Origin: Podarcis raffonei
Lineage: Eukaryota > Chordata > Lepidosauria > Squamata > Lacertidae
Assembly (NCBI RefSeq): GCF_027172205.1
Contig: NC_070605.1
Span: 51,485,804-51,549,803, forward strand
DNA length: 64,000 bases
Direction of reading: 5' to 3'
The translations under genes and the position numbers were made by a program. This document shows positions 52,701 to 63,270 of this stretch, piece after piece. A model generated the notes under the pieces. The model was not told the DNA's origin and made no database searches. It worked only from the letters and a program-made list of their open reading frames with translations. The stretch's first letter is position 1. Each line of letters begins with the position of its first letter.

Positions 52701-55700
52701 AACAGTGCAGCTTAGTGTCCAAGTAATATCAAGGCAAGGTAAAAAACTAATTCTGTAGATTTATGATGTTTCCTGCATCTGGTGGAGATGTATGTTAAAA
52801 ACAGTACTATTTAGTGGCAGGGTTGGTATGCAGCCCTTGTTATTGACCTACAGTAATAGCTTTTTCTGTTCAAATATTATTTCTCAATGGTTGGATGTAA
52901 ATATACACATTACAGCTTAGTTATTGTGAACTTACTACACAGGGTAAACTTTCATAGTAATACATGTCAGTGAGCAGGTAAGAATGATTAATCTGGAAAA
53001 TTGGTTTCCTTTTAGTGATTTGAAGGACTTTGTAGACTTGCAAATGCTTTTGCACAGCTTATTGATTATATAGAAGTTGATGCTTAAACCTGCATATGAT
53101 TTTTTAAATGATGAAATTATAAGGTCAAAGTCGATATTGGGAGCTAGTGGGTAGAAAATGAGACAAAGTAAAAGTTGGTGAGCTGGGAATTCAGCGTTTG
53201 TATTTCACAAAATATTAATGAACAGCATTTTTTAGAATTTTAAATGTTAAAAGTGATGACACAGTATTGGAGTGAAGCCTTTAAAATTGAAGTTAAAATG
53301 CCATTTATAAAGATTTAATTTTTAAGAGGGCTCTGAAATAAAATTATTTGCTCACTGGTTAATGTATGATTGCTGTTGTTGATTAATTGCCTTCTACATA
53401 TGTCCCAAGGCAATGTGCAAAATATAATAAAAACAGGACTGTATAGTTAACCTTTTATCAGAACAATATGAAGCAGAACAGAACAAATTAATCGTGTTCC
53501 AATTCAATACAATATAAGGAATTGGAACACGATTAATTTGTTCTGTTCCACTTTGTGTAGTTTGCATTTTGTGTGGTGTTTTCTCAATTCTCTTTCTCTG
53601 TACAGGAATAGAACCAAAGTTAAACATCCTTGAAATTGTAAAGCCAGTAGAAACTGTTGAGGTCGTGATTGATCCAGATGCCCACCATACGGAAACTGAG
53701 GCACACCTTGTTGAAGAAGCTCAAGTGATAACACTGGATGGAACGAAACATATTACCACCATCTCTGATGAAACATCTGAACAAGTAACTCGTTGGGCTG
53801 CAGCATTAGAAGGCTACCGAAAAGAGCAGGAACGCCTAGGAATACCCTATGGTAATAAATTCTATACAGTGGCACATGTATATCTTTGTGGTTCTTTTCT
53901 CTGTCTCCCCCTCCATTTGCAGATAGTTCTGCTTAGATGTCTGATTTGTAATAATGACAAAGTGATGTTGAATAAATATGGTGCACATTCAGTTTCTACT
54001 GTGAACGTTTCATGTTGTCAGTTCAGCATCATTGCCAAGGGAATGACATATGAGCAGGGGGAATTCATAACCTCTTGTGCTGAGGTTTAGGTTTGCATTT
54101 TCTCTGATGTATGTAGTAGTTCAGGGAGGGGGAATAAGCTATGGAAATATAATTATTTTCTAATTGTCAAACTGTAGTAGCTAAACATTTCTTTGAGAGA
54201 TTGGTTTGGACCCTGTGATCATCATCCGAGGCCCTTCTTGGTGTGCCTCCTCCATGAGAGGTCTGGAGGGTCAAAAAACAAGAGCGGACCTTTTCTGCCA
54301 TGGCTCCTTGTTTGTGGAATGCTCTCCCCAGGAGGCTTGCCTGGCACCTGAATTACATATCTTTAGGCACCAGGCGAAAACATTTCTCTATATCCAGATG
54401 TTTAGCTGATTAAAATTCTATGGCCTTTTAAATGCTTGTGGGAGCAGGGTTATTGGTTTGTTTTTGGTTGATTTGTATTTTGTGTTCTCATTTTTATGTT
54501 GTGAACTGCCCTGTGATCTTCAGTTGAATGGTGGTGTACAAATTTAGTAATCAATCAATCAATCAATCAATCACTGAAGCACTGGATAGTTCATGTCATT
54601 CAGAGTAGACAGCACTAGTAGAGAGCTGGATTGACTTGGCGGTCTGGTTCAGATGTAACACTAAATCTTAGTTTACCATTACAAGGATAAGCAAGTGTGA
54701 GCCTTGGGGTTGTTTACTCCTTTCTTCCTGTATATAGAAGGGGAGGCAGTTCGAAAGTTTAATGTCACTATTTAGAATTTAACATTACATCTGAATATGT
54801 GATATTGTAGTTTATTCCAGTGACATCTAGTTCAGACATACCAGGATCACACTGGCTTCAGATCATGGTGTGCTGACCAACTGTGGATAGAATAAAATAT
54901 ATTTTCGTATATTTGGACATAAAAAGGAGTGGCAATTTGTTCAAAACCATGCCAAGAAGCTTTACATTTTCCTCCTTTTGCATGGAAAGGGGAGACTGAA
55001 GCAGTCGAAAGCGCTTTGTTGTGACATCTGAAGTTAGCAGCTATCAGTCATCTCCATAAATTTATATGTTCAACATAATGATGTAGTCATGGATCTTTGA
55101 AAAAAAGACTACACAAGTCCATGAGTTACCACTATGTCTCTGAAAATGGTTGTCATAATAAAGCTATTTTCTGAAAACTTGATACTTAGTTAAGTATAGA
55201 TCTGAAAGTAGTTGGAAAGTAAGATTTTCATAGATAATATATCAGAATTCCTTTTCTTTATTTTTGCTTCAGCTGCATGAACCTGCCATCTGTTGGGCTT
55301 TTATGTTCATTTTAAGAATACTTTGTTTGAATGTATGCTGATGATGGTCTAACATAGCCTGTTGCAACATTGGGGAAAATAAGTAGAATATTTCTCTTTT
55401 TTCCTAGATCCAGTACAGTGGTCAACTGACCAGGTACTGCACTGGGTAGTATGGGTGATGAAGGAGTTCAGCATGACAGACATAGATCTCAATACTCTTA
55501 GCATTCCTGGGAGAGAGTTGTGCAGCCTCAGTCAAGAGGACTTCTTCCAGAGGGTCCCTCGGGGAGAAATCCTTTGGAGCCACCTGGAACTTCTTCGAAA
55601 ATGTATGTGAGTTTTCTCAACAAGTATCTTGTTTGATTTTTTAAAATAAAAATTTTTAAATAAAAAGTCTACATCATGGCAGTCCTAGTTACCAAGTAAT

Positions 55701-58700
55701 GTATGCATTCAGTCACTATGACTTAAAATGCTACTGACACTTTAGGGCTCTGTACACATAGCACAATTCAAATTGTAAGGGTTCTGAATGTATCAGCTTC
55801 TAGACATGGATAATTTAAACACTATAGCAGTTTAGTTTTCTCAAGATGCAAGTATTCTTAGCATCAGGAGAAGAGTTACTGATAATTTAAAGTAAGATTT
55901 AAATCATTCTTCAATCTCTATACCAAGCTTCTATACTTCCTATCCTTCTTTTAGTTAAAAATATATATGAGGCAACAGAAGGTAATTACTTAAAATTACC
56001 AGATATGAAAGAAATGTGAAATACAGAATTTCCTATAAATCTAATAACATAAATTTTATAGATGTGTATTTCTTTTTTCCTTTCCCTGCATGGCCTTTAG
56101 ACTTCAAGCATGTTCCTAATTCTTATATTCTTTATAAAATTAGCACTTTCCTTTGTTCTTTCCTCATTTTTTCAAGTGAAAATGTTGCGAAAGTTTAGTA
56201 TTTAATATTTTTCTTGTGTATCCAGATGTGCTGGCTAGCCAAGAACACTCTGGAGAAATAGCTACAGTTACTATTGATCAACGTAAGTTGTCATTCTATG
56301 ATTTTGTTTTAAAGAAATAGTATTTTCAGCAGAGTCGTATCATAGTCTATATAAAAATGCTCGAACTTGAAGGTGATCTTTAACCTTTTAAAGATGAAAT
56401 CAAATTGAAATTAAGAACATTTGTCTCTAATGGTGCATTCGCACTAGCACCTGACCAGTGAACCAGGAGGTCTATTGCGAGGTATAGTCCCATTGCTGTG
56501 GGGCTTTAATATTGAGCAGTAGTTCAATATTAAATTATTCCTGGATTATCTAGCAGCAGCTTACTGGCGTTTCTCATGGGATACTTTAAAAAGAGAGTGC
56601 AAACAATTTGGGGGTAGAGAGTAACTAATAAGGTCTGTCCTCCTGGGCAGAGCGAGTTTGGTAAGGTTATTATTTCTATGGTGCTTTCACTCACAGTTCT
56701 TTACTTTTATTGGAAAAGACTTTGGATAGTTATTTTCTTCTTAGTTTGGGAGCAAATAAAGAGGAGCAACAAAAGTTTTATTGAAGTGGCACTACAAAAG
56801 GTACAGAAGCTTCAGTATCAAGCTCACCTGTTTGCTTCTCTTGGCTAGTAGAAGCAGAATACAGTCGTATCTTGGTTGTCGAATGCCTTGTGACTTGAAC
56901 GTTTTGGCTCCTGAACGCTGCAGACCCGGGAGTGTGTGTTCCGGATTGCAAATGTTCTTTGGAACCTGAACGTCCAATGCGGCTTCCGCAGCCAATCGCA
57001 AGCGATGCATTGGTTTTCAAACGTTTTCAGAAGTCAAATGGACTTCTGGAACGGATTCCGTTCGAGAAACAAGGTGTGACTGTACATGCAAAATCAGAAG
57101 GTATTTGCATAAATTAGAGTAGTCACAAAATTTGGGGTAACATTGATGCACACTTCAGATTTGTGGTGGCAGAGCCCTCAAGCTTTTCAATAAAAATAGA
57201 AAAATGGTAGTATAGACAGGGGTGGGGAATAGGATTTGGCTGGCAGGTGAGATGCTATGCTTACCCATCCTCCACAGGACACTTTGACAGGTGACTTGGG
57301 CTGACTGCTATCACATCACCTGACATCAACATATCAGGTGACCCTGTTTCAAAGGAAAGAATCAGGAGCATGCTCTTAAGAGTGCCTGCATGGAGGCTCA
57401 GTGGTCTGCAGAAAGAACCAGAATTTTTAGGAATACTCTATTGTAATAAATTACATGCTGTGGCGCGCGCGCGCACACCCACACACCCACACACCCACAC
57501 ACACCCCTTTGTAGTTATCTCTCTCCTCCCTCCAAATAGACTTGAACTCAAGCTGGGTTGCAGAGGATGATACTTGCTGAAAGAAGCTTGCTTATTGATA
57601 CTGCCTTAACTCCATTTGGGATAAGCTGGAGTCTGCAGACTCTTGAGTACCCCTTATCCCAGCAGGGTTTTCAGTCAGTGCTGATTGGCACCAACTGCAA
57701 ACTTAGCTTTTGTATCAGGCAGGTGGCCATGACTTTGGTATACCAGCTTTATGGGCCCAATAACGAACCTAGGTGGGCCTGATTTGGCCCATGAGTCAAA
57801 GGTTCCCCCTCTACAGACTAGTTGATAAGCCGTCACTACTTCACAACTCAGAAATTCATTTTGTGTGTAATACAAACTCTTTAATTATACAGAGATTGGT
57901 TTCCCTAGTTATGCAGACAAACTGAAAGACTTGCTGTGCCAAAAACCACTGTTTCTGATGCAGCATTGTAACTAATAATAATAAAAAATGAAAATACTTT
58001 GTTGTTCCAGACATATTTCTGTAGGGAACTAACTCCATCACAAATGTTTATTTCCAAGTGCTAGGCAATGACACCATTTTTCAGATGACTTATTGATAAT
58101 GCTGTTGGACGTTATCTGGTCTTTGGTTATAGAAGGGCTGAATAAAGCTGTTTGTATACCCTTCAGAGAAAATATTAAAACTATTCTATCTCCAGTTCAA
58201 TATCCCTTCATCTGTATAGTGCAGATTACTGGAGCTAAAGTTTAAGAAAATGATCTCATAATGTAAATTCACCAGCATTTGTAATATTTTATTACATGTT
58301 CCTCTGTTCTTTAACTAGCTCATATGATTATATTCCATGTCAAATGTCTGTAATATCTTGGGCTGTTCCTGTGTCTTGGTATCTGACATGGGAATTTCTG
58401 CTTATGCATCTAATACCCATTTCTAATCTTATGGGTATATAATCGTATGTTTTCTCTGTAGCTGTGCAGATTATTCCAGCATCTGTACAGCCGGCTACTC
58501 CAACCACTATTAAAGTCATCAACAGCAGTGCAAAGACAGCAAAAGTGCAGAGAGCACCAAGGATTTCTGGAGAAGATAGAAGTTCACCTGGGAACAGAAC
58601 AGGTATTTTCTTTTAACTAAAACCAAAAGATTTTAAGTATCCATTATAGTATGAATATTCCAGTCCATAGAGAGTACTGTAGAATTTGTTAGTATCTTAG

Positions 58701-60834
58701 AAGAACAAAGGTCAGTTTTATTTGAATGAGCAAAGTTCCTATTTCTTAAAATAATTTATCTCAACCTGAAGACTCTTGGAGGAAGAACCATCAAGACAGA
58801 AAAAATAATGATTTCATAGCTGGTAGATAAAAGAATGCCCATCTTGTGCAACAGAGAGAATAGACACAACAAAAATAGATTTTAAAATTAACATTAATGA
58901 AAGATACAAACTCCATAAAGCTATTTTTTAAATAAAGTTGGGATATGAGGTTTTTAATACACCAGTGTATTGATTGCAGATTTGCTTCAGGTTAAGGGTA
59001 ATTTTTCTACAATAGTAGGGTAATAGGACCCATTAAAATGGTACACAATGTAAGCAAGCTTTCAAGTTAAACTTTTTTTTTATCAGTCAGGATATTTACT
59101 TTATCTTGAGTATATTTTATGTTTAATTTCTTACCCCAAGGAGTTTAGTTTACTGGAAAGCTTATTCACTTAAAGCTTTTTAGTCTATTTCACAAGTGAG
59201 GCTCATAATGAGATGAAAAACATGGTTTTACATTTGCATTTTAATCATTTCATTCTCAATAGGAAACAATGGCCAGATCCAACTCTGGCAATTTTTGCTT
59301 GAGCTTCTGACTGACAAAGATGCTCGAGACTGCATTTCATGGGTTGGTGATGAAGGAGAGTTCAAACTAAATCAACCAGAACTAGTTGCACAGAAATGGG
59401 GACAACGTAAAAATAAGCCTACTATGAACTATGAGAAACTCAGCCGTGCTTTACGGTAAGTTAAGAACATAAGAACTGCTTATACTGGATCAGATCAGAG
59501 TCTGATTCTAACAATAACCCCCAGTTGCCCACAGAACTTCACAAACAGAGCATGAAGGTGATGGCTTTCCTGTTGTTTGTCCCTGGCATGTGGTATTCTA
59601 AAGTACACTGCTTTTGAATATTCTGGTTCCATTTACATTCCATGAATTTTCTAATTCCCTTTTAAACTTTAATGGCCATATCCACAAACTGTGGCAGCGA
59701 ATTCTTTTGTTAACTATGTATTATGTGAAGTACTTCCTTTGGTCTGTCATAAGTCCAGTGTCAATTTATGAAGAATAGTAAATTAATTAATTAAATTGAA
59801 TACTGCTCATCATATTGATTTAGACAATACTTTAAAGTGGCTTCCCCTTCTGAATGTGTGGACTTCAGTGAACTATTAACTTTAATTAACTGCATGCTGT
59901 CACATATACTAACTGTACTTTATAGCCAGCTAAATACTCTAGGAAAGTCAGCTGAAGGCAAAATTTAACTATTCATTGTAATAAGGCAATATGTCTAAAT
60001 GTTGAAAGTTTAACTAAAACCCATAATCCCTCAGCTTCCAATGGTGAATACACATTATTATTTTCCACAAAACTATAATGACAGTGTACATGCAGCCCAT
60101 CTCCTGAACGTGTATCCATGTTGTCCTATCACAAGCATGGTGATTCTGTTGTGCATTCAGTGGTGTTGAACTCCACAAGACCCAGTTTCGTGCATAAAGC
60201 AATGGCAAAGTAGATTCTTTCTGCTGCATTGGTTAAATTGAGCAAACAAGTATGCAAGGCTGCATATATCAGAACACTCATTTGCACTGACTGTTGGTTT
60301 CTCTAGGTGATAAGAAAGTAGGCTCAAGTGTCCCTCTGAAGCCTCCATTCAGATAGACATTCTCAAACAGTTGAGGCTGCACTGTAATTCAGGGCCTACA
60401 AAAGGAAAATAAGTTTGTGATGGTCTGCAAAGTCATCCTTACATTTTGCCACCTTCGCGATCTTGTTAGATGTGAGGCAAGGGGCATGCTTTAAGTTAGA
60501 AAGGCAGCTTATTTTTCTCTTTGTCAAATTTTATAGTTATCATCCGTGTTAGTTATCATCAGTTACTTTTTCAAGGAATTTTTGTTCCCTTTTTTCTAAA
60601 TGAAGGTATTACTACGATGGAGACATGATCTGCAAAGTGCAAGGCAAGAGGTTTGTATACAAATTTGTCTGTGACTTGAAGACTCTCATTGGGTATAGCG
60701 CAGCAGAGTTGAACCGGTTGGTCACAGAGTGTGAACAAAAGAAACTGGCCAAGATGCAACTCCATGGTATTGCACAGCCCGTCACAGCAGTTGCACTGGC
60801 TACGGCATCTCTGCAAACAGAAAAAGATAACTGA
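49660..60834 (+). CDS. GABPA: GABPA, GA-binding protein alpha chain (gene-level entry, 9 coding exons)
   Basis: ETS-family transcription factor (NRF-2 alpha). It pairs with GABPB to activate mitochondrial, ribosomal and housekeeping promoters. Coding parts are 49660-49736, 51432-51576, 52654-52738, 53606-53851, 55408-55602, 56226-56282, 58462-58602, 59263-59455 and 60606-60834. They join in frame to 455 codons plus TGA (human 454). Residues about 35-120: ubiquitin-like OST region. About 168-250: pointed/SAM domain ([20 protein letters not shown]). About 316-400: ETS domain ([20 protein letters not shown], then [20 protein letters not shown], including the DNA-contacting RALRYYY helix). The C-terminus ASLQTEKDN is as in mammals. 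The main difference from human is exon 7, where [15 protein letters not shown] replaces SQEQQMNEIVTIDQ with one residue gained. The start ATG gives [19 protein letters not shown], identical to mammals. Confidence 0.98.
49737..51431 (+). other. GABPA intron 2
   Basis: 1.7 kb, no exon or clear repeat. A diverged 'gtggcccatggaaggttgg' and 'cagcccttgggctg' segment near 50155-50205 resembles hAT remnants, with poly-G at 50097-50107. Confidence 0.7.
51432..51576 (+). CDS. GABPA: GABPA exon 3 (OST domain)
   Basis: Encodes [20 protein letters not shown], then [20 protein letters not shown] and HEICLQDIQ. The donor is CAG|GTATAG. Confidence 0.96.
51577..52653 (+). other. GABPA intron 3
   Basis: 1.08 kb. 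AT-rich, with poly-C at 52164-52173. No recognised feature. Confidence 0.75.
52654..52738 (+). CDS. GABPA: GABPA exon 4
   Basis: Encodes [20 protein letters not shown], then SVQVISRQ. Mammals have VISYQG where this has VISRQG. Confidence 0.95.
52739..53605 (+). other. GABPA intron 4
   Basis: 0.87 kb, AT-rich. Carries a perfect 30-bp inverted repeat just before exon 5 (53476-53548). No other feature. Confidence 0.8.
53476..53548. repeat. Perfect 30-bp hairpin upstream of GABPA exon 5
   Basis: Arms at 53476-53505 and 53519-53548 are exact reverse complements with a 13-nt loop (53506-53518). The arms begin GAACAGAACAAATTAATCG. Its 3' edge is 57 bp before the exon 5 acceptor, so it may overlap the branch-point and polypyrimidine region in the transcript. 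Confidence 0.92.
53606..53851 (+). CDS. GABPA: GABPA exon 5
   Basis: Encodes [20 protein letters not shown], then [40 protein letters not shown] and [11 protein letters not shown]. The donor is TATG|GTAATA. Confidence 0.96.
53852..55407 (+). other. GABPA intron 5
   Basis: 1.56 kb. A LINE 3' end with (CAAT)n tail occupies 54224-54575. The rest is AT-rich with no recognised feature. Confidence 0.75.
54224..54575 (+). mobile_element. LINE 3' end with (CAAT)n tail
   Basis: 'ccatggctccttgtttgtggaatgctctcccc' corresponds to the APxLWNxLP end of L2/CR1 polymerases. A 3'UTR shared with the 15300-15495 copy follows, and then 'gtgaactgccctgtgatctt' and CAAT repeats at about 54550-54573. Confidence 0.6.
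55408..55602 (+). CDS. GABPA: GABPA exon 6 (pointed/SAM domain)
   Basis: Encodes [20 protein letters not shown], then [20 protein letters not shown] and [20 protein letters not shown]. The donor is AAAT|GTATGT. Confidence 0.97.
55603..56225 (+). other. GABPA intron 6
   Basis: 0.62 kb, AT-rich, no recognised feature. Confidence 0.8.
56226..56282 (+). CDS. GABPA: GABPA exon 7
   Basis: Encodes [19 protein letters not shown]. It is short (57 nt) and the least conserved coding exon of the gene. Confidence 0.92.
56862..57082. mobile_element. Tigger/pogo-like MITE, second subfamily
   Basis: TA-flanked, with ends CAGTCGTATCTTGG and CAAGGTGTGACTG. Shares 'cgttttggctcctgaac' and 'ggacttctggaacggattcc' modules with 28546-28791. 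Confidence 0.75.
57217..57817. mobile_element. hAT-like nonautonomous element
   Basis: Left end CAGGGGTGGGGAAT and right end 'caaaggttccccctct' form a degenerate inverted pair. A (CCCACACA)n tract at 57463-57506 lies inside. Target duplication not found. Confidence 0.45.
58462..58602 (+). CDS. GABPA: GABPA exon 8
   Basis: Encodes [20 protein letters not shown], then [20 protein letters not shown] and SSPGNRTG. The donor is ACAG|GTATTT. Confidence 0.96.
58603..59262 (+). other. GABPA intron 8
   Basis: 0.66 kb, AT-rich, no recognised feature. Confidence 0.8.
59263..59455 (+). CDS. GABPA: GABPA exon 9 (ETS domain, first part)
   Basis: Encodes [20 protein letters not shown], then [40 protein letters not shown] and RAL. 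The donor is ACG|GTAAGT. Confidence 0.98.
59456..60605 (+). other. GABPA intron 9
   Basis: 1.15 kb. A diverged minus-strand CR1 fragment begins almost at the donor (59461-59760). The rest has no recognised feature. Confidence 0.7.
59461..59760 (-). mobile_element. CR1-type LINE 3' fragment adjoining the exon 9 donor
   Basis: 'taagaacataagaactgct' and 'tactggatcagatc' are the reverse complement of the standard CR1 3' tail. Later modules such as 'gtggcagcgaattcttttgtta' and 'agtacttcctttggtctgtc' agree. The copy begins about 5 bp inside the intron. Confidence 0.6.
60606..60834 (+). CDS. GABPA: GABPA exon 10 (ETS domain end, C-terminus)
   Basis: Encodes [20 protein letters not shown], then [20 protein letters not shown], then [11 protein letters not shown] and ASLQTEKDN with TGA at 60832-60834. 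Confidence 0.98.
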
Positions 60835-63270
60835 GTACCAGGACCTAAAAGCTTGGGAGCATGAGGCCTTTCTTGTATATCGAGCAGTTTCTGGTCCTAA
60901 AATGGGAGCTACTTCATTCCTTGGCAGTTCAATATGATGCATGGTTTTTCTACGGAGAACTGAGACTCCCATAAATTTGGATCTTTTTCACGTAAAGGTA
61001 TATATTTCATGTATGTTAAAGGCACTCCAGATTCTTCAGCATGAAGACAGACATGATGTGACAAGTTGCTGGATCGGTAAGAGAGCTCAAAATTGGTTGG
61101 TGCCATGTTATGCCATACTCACAATTTGTCCAGCGTTTTGAGAAATTGAAGCATATTTACACGATGTGAACCTGTCAATATTCTGAATTTAGTTCTCTGC
61201 ACTTCCATTTCTAAGCTACCAAATTAAAAGTAATGTATTTCCAGAGGTAAGGCAGCTACTCTTAACCATGCTCATTATCTAAGCATGTCAGGCTGTAAAA
61301 AACACACTGAAAAGTACCGTGCTCCTAAGATGATTTCTCATCGCAAAAGAAGTGTACTATAGGCAGAATTGGGAGATCACTGCTAAAGAGAAATCCAAAT
61401 TTAAGTCCAGCAAGGTCAAAAACCAATTATGAGTATTTTGATAAAATATGTAGATAACGTGTATTTGAGGGAAAGTGCTCAACTATCTTGAGAGACATTG
61501 CTAAGCTTAATGTCTGGCACAAAAAAAGTTTTCCACATTTTTCCTATTACGAGATTAAAAACTTGAAATGCTGTCTCTCATCCAAAGAATAGGTTTTGCT
61601 TTGTTTTAATCTACACTGCAGAGTATATCAGCTGATTCTGCGTATACTTGCAGTGTAGCTGACTTTGATCTGAAGACTTAAGTTAATCACAGAGAGAAGC
61701 CCCTACCTGTTGAGAAATAAAATGTAATCTGCAGGTAAATTGATAAGAAAAGAAGTTTGACTTCTCAATGTTATATAGACCTCTGTATTAAGATACAGAA
61801 AAATGCAGTTTTCTTTAAATTCCTTAAATTTCCAAGTTGTTGTTATGATGCTTTGGAAAGAAAAGGGTGTGTATCACTCATAGTTAATTAACATTTTTAA
61901 AAAGATAACCAAATTAAATCTAGATAAGCTTATGCTATTTTTCTTTGCCTTCCCTTTGTTTGGTATAAATATCCCTTTGTTCTGAATGTAGGCTTTTTGT
62001 TGAATCATCACAATTAAAAGAACAAACTCGTCTGAAGTTGTGGTTTCACTTAACAATCAGTGAAAGTGCAGATGTTAAACAGGGCCTTCATCTGTAAGAG
62101 CAAATCACTCAGAGCTGAAAAACAGGCTTACGGTAAAAAGCACTGAACATAAAATGTAGCTTAGTCTTGGGAATGTAAGATAGTAGCTGTAGTTGCAGCT
62201 CGACTCATTTGCTTATTTTCAGACTGCTTAGAAACGTAGAAGATATTCTGGTATTTAAACATCATTAGGCAAAGAAAGTGTTTAAACCTTTGGGTGACAT
62301 TTAATGTTTCTGATGGCCGGTTAAGTCCATTGACTCCAGTGGGACTTGTATTTAACATTACAGGATTGCAGTTTAAGTTACACTAATATTTTATGCTGTT
62401 AGTCAAGCTGGTTAAGAATATGTTTTCTCTCAAAGTCTGAATGATAATTATGTTAAGAGGAAAAAACCCACTTTAATCATATATCAAGACTTTGAACTCC
62501 TATGCATCACTGGAGCCATTAGTCCATAGCTGGGGTGGGAAGGGGAGGGGAGAGAAGCTGCATTCCTAAAAATATGGGTTTGGACATTTTATGTAGTGCT
62601 AAGGAAGACAAGCAACATAACTTCCATTACTAGTTCATATGCATCTCTTTAAGATGTGTTTGAAGTGTACAGGCATCTAATTTTTCCCTGTAAAAGAAGG
62701 CAGCCGGTAAACCTTGGGATAGAAAAGGGTGACCACAAATTACATATATTAATGCTGTCATAAATATACTCTCAGCTATGCACATAATTGCACATAACAG
62801 AATAAGCCATATTAGTAAACATGGCACATGGCCTTTTATTATATATACATTGGATTTGTTTTCTGAATTTTAAAATTTCATTATACTTCGTTTGTAAGTT
62901 TGCTGCACTTCTTGTAATATTTTCCCCATGTATAGAGTACTGATGTGTTTTAAAAACAGTACATACGTGTCAGATTTATTGTGGGGACAATCTGTGACTA
63001 ATCGAGGTCTTCAGTAAGGTATGGATTATTGTATGTCAAATAGCATTGTGTGGCTGTCAGAAGAAAAATATAGAAGGTATATTCCCAATTTTTTGTAAAA
63101 TGGAGGGGGTTTTGCATACATTTTTACTCTTTAAGGACACATATTCTGCTAATTATGTATTTCTTTTGTGTTGAATTTTACATAAAACAATTATTTTCTA
63201 TTTTTACTCTAAAATATTTGTGCATAAAATTGTCAATATAGTAAAGAAAATAAAATTTTACACAACAAAA
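60835..63270 (+). other. GABPA 3' untranslated region
   Basis: About 2.4 kb, AT-rich. AATAAA at 61716-61721 may give a shorter form. The distal AATAAA at 63249-63254 is followed by a T/G-rich stretch. A small remnant 'cagtgggacttgtatttaac' near 62336 resembles the small foldback family. No open frame here looks real. Confidence 0.75.
63249..63254 (+). terminator. GABPA distal poly(A) signal
   Basis: AATAAA followed 17 bp later by TGTTTTGTCTTCTGT, a good downstream T/G-rich element. Cleavage is expected near 63265-63270. Confidence 0.75.

Larger units (their letters stand above)
56283..58461 (+). other. GABPA intron 7
   Basis: 2.2 kb. Contains a Tigger-like MITE (56862-57082), a hAT-like element (57217-57817) and a CACACCC-type repeat (57463-57506). 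Confidence 0.75.

Noticed and set aside
54480-54580. CAAT repeats considered as a possible CRISPR-like or regulatory array
   Set aside because: A simple 4-bp tail of a LINE copy. No spacer structure exists anywhere in this eukaryotic window.
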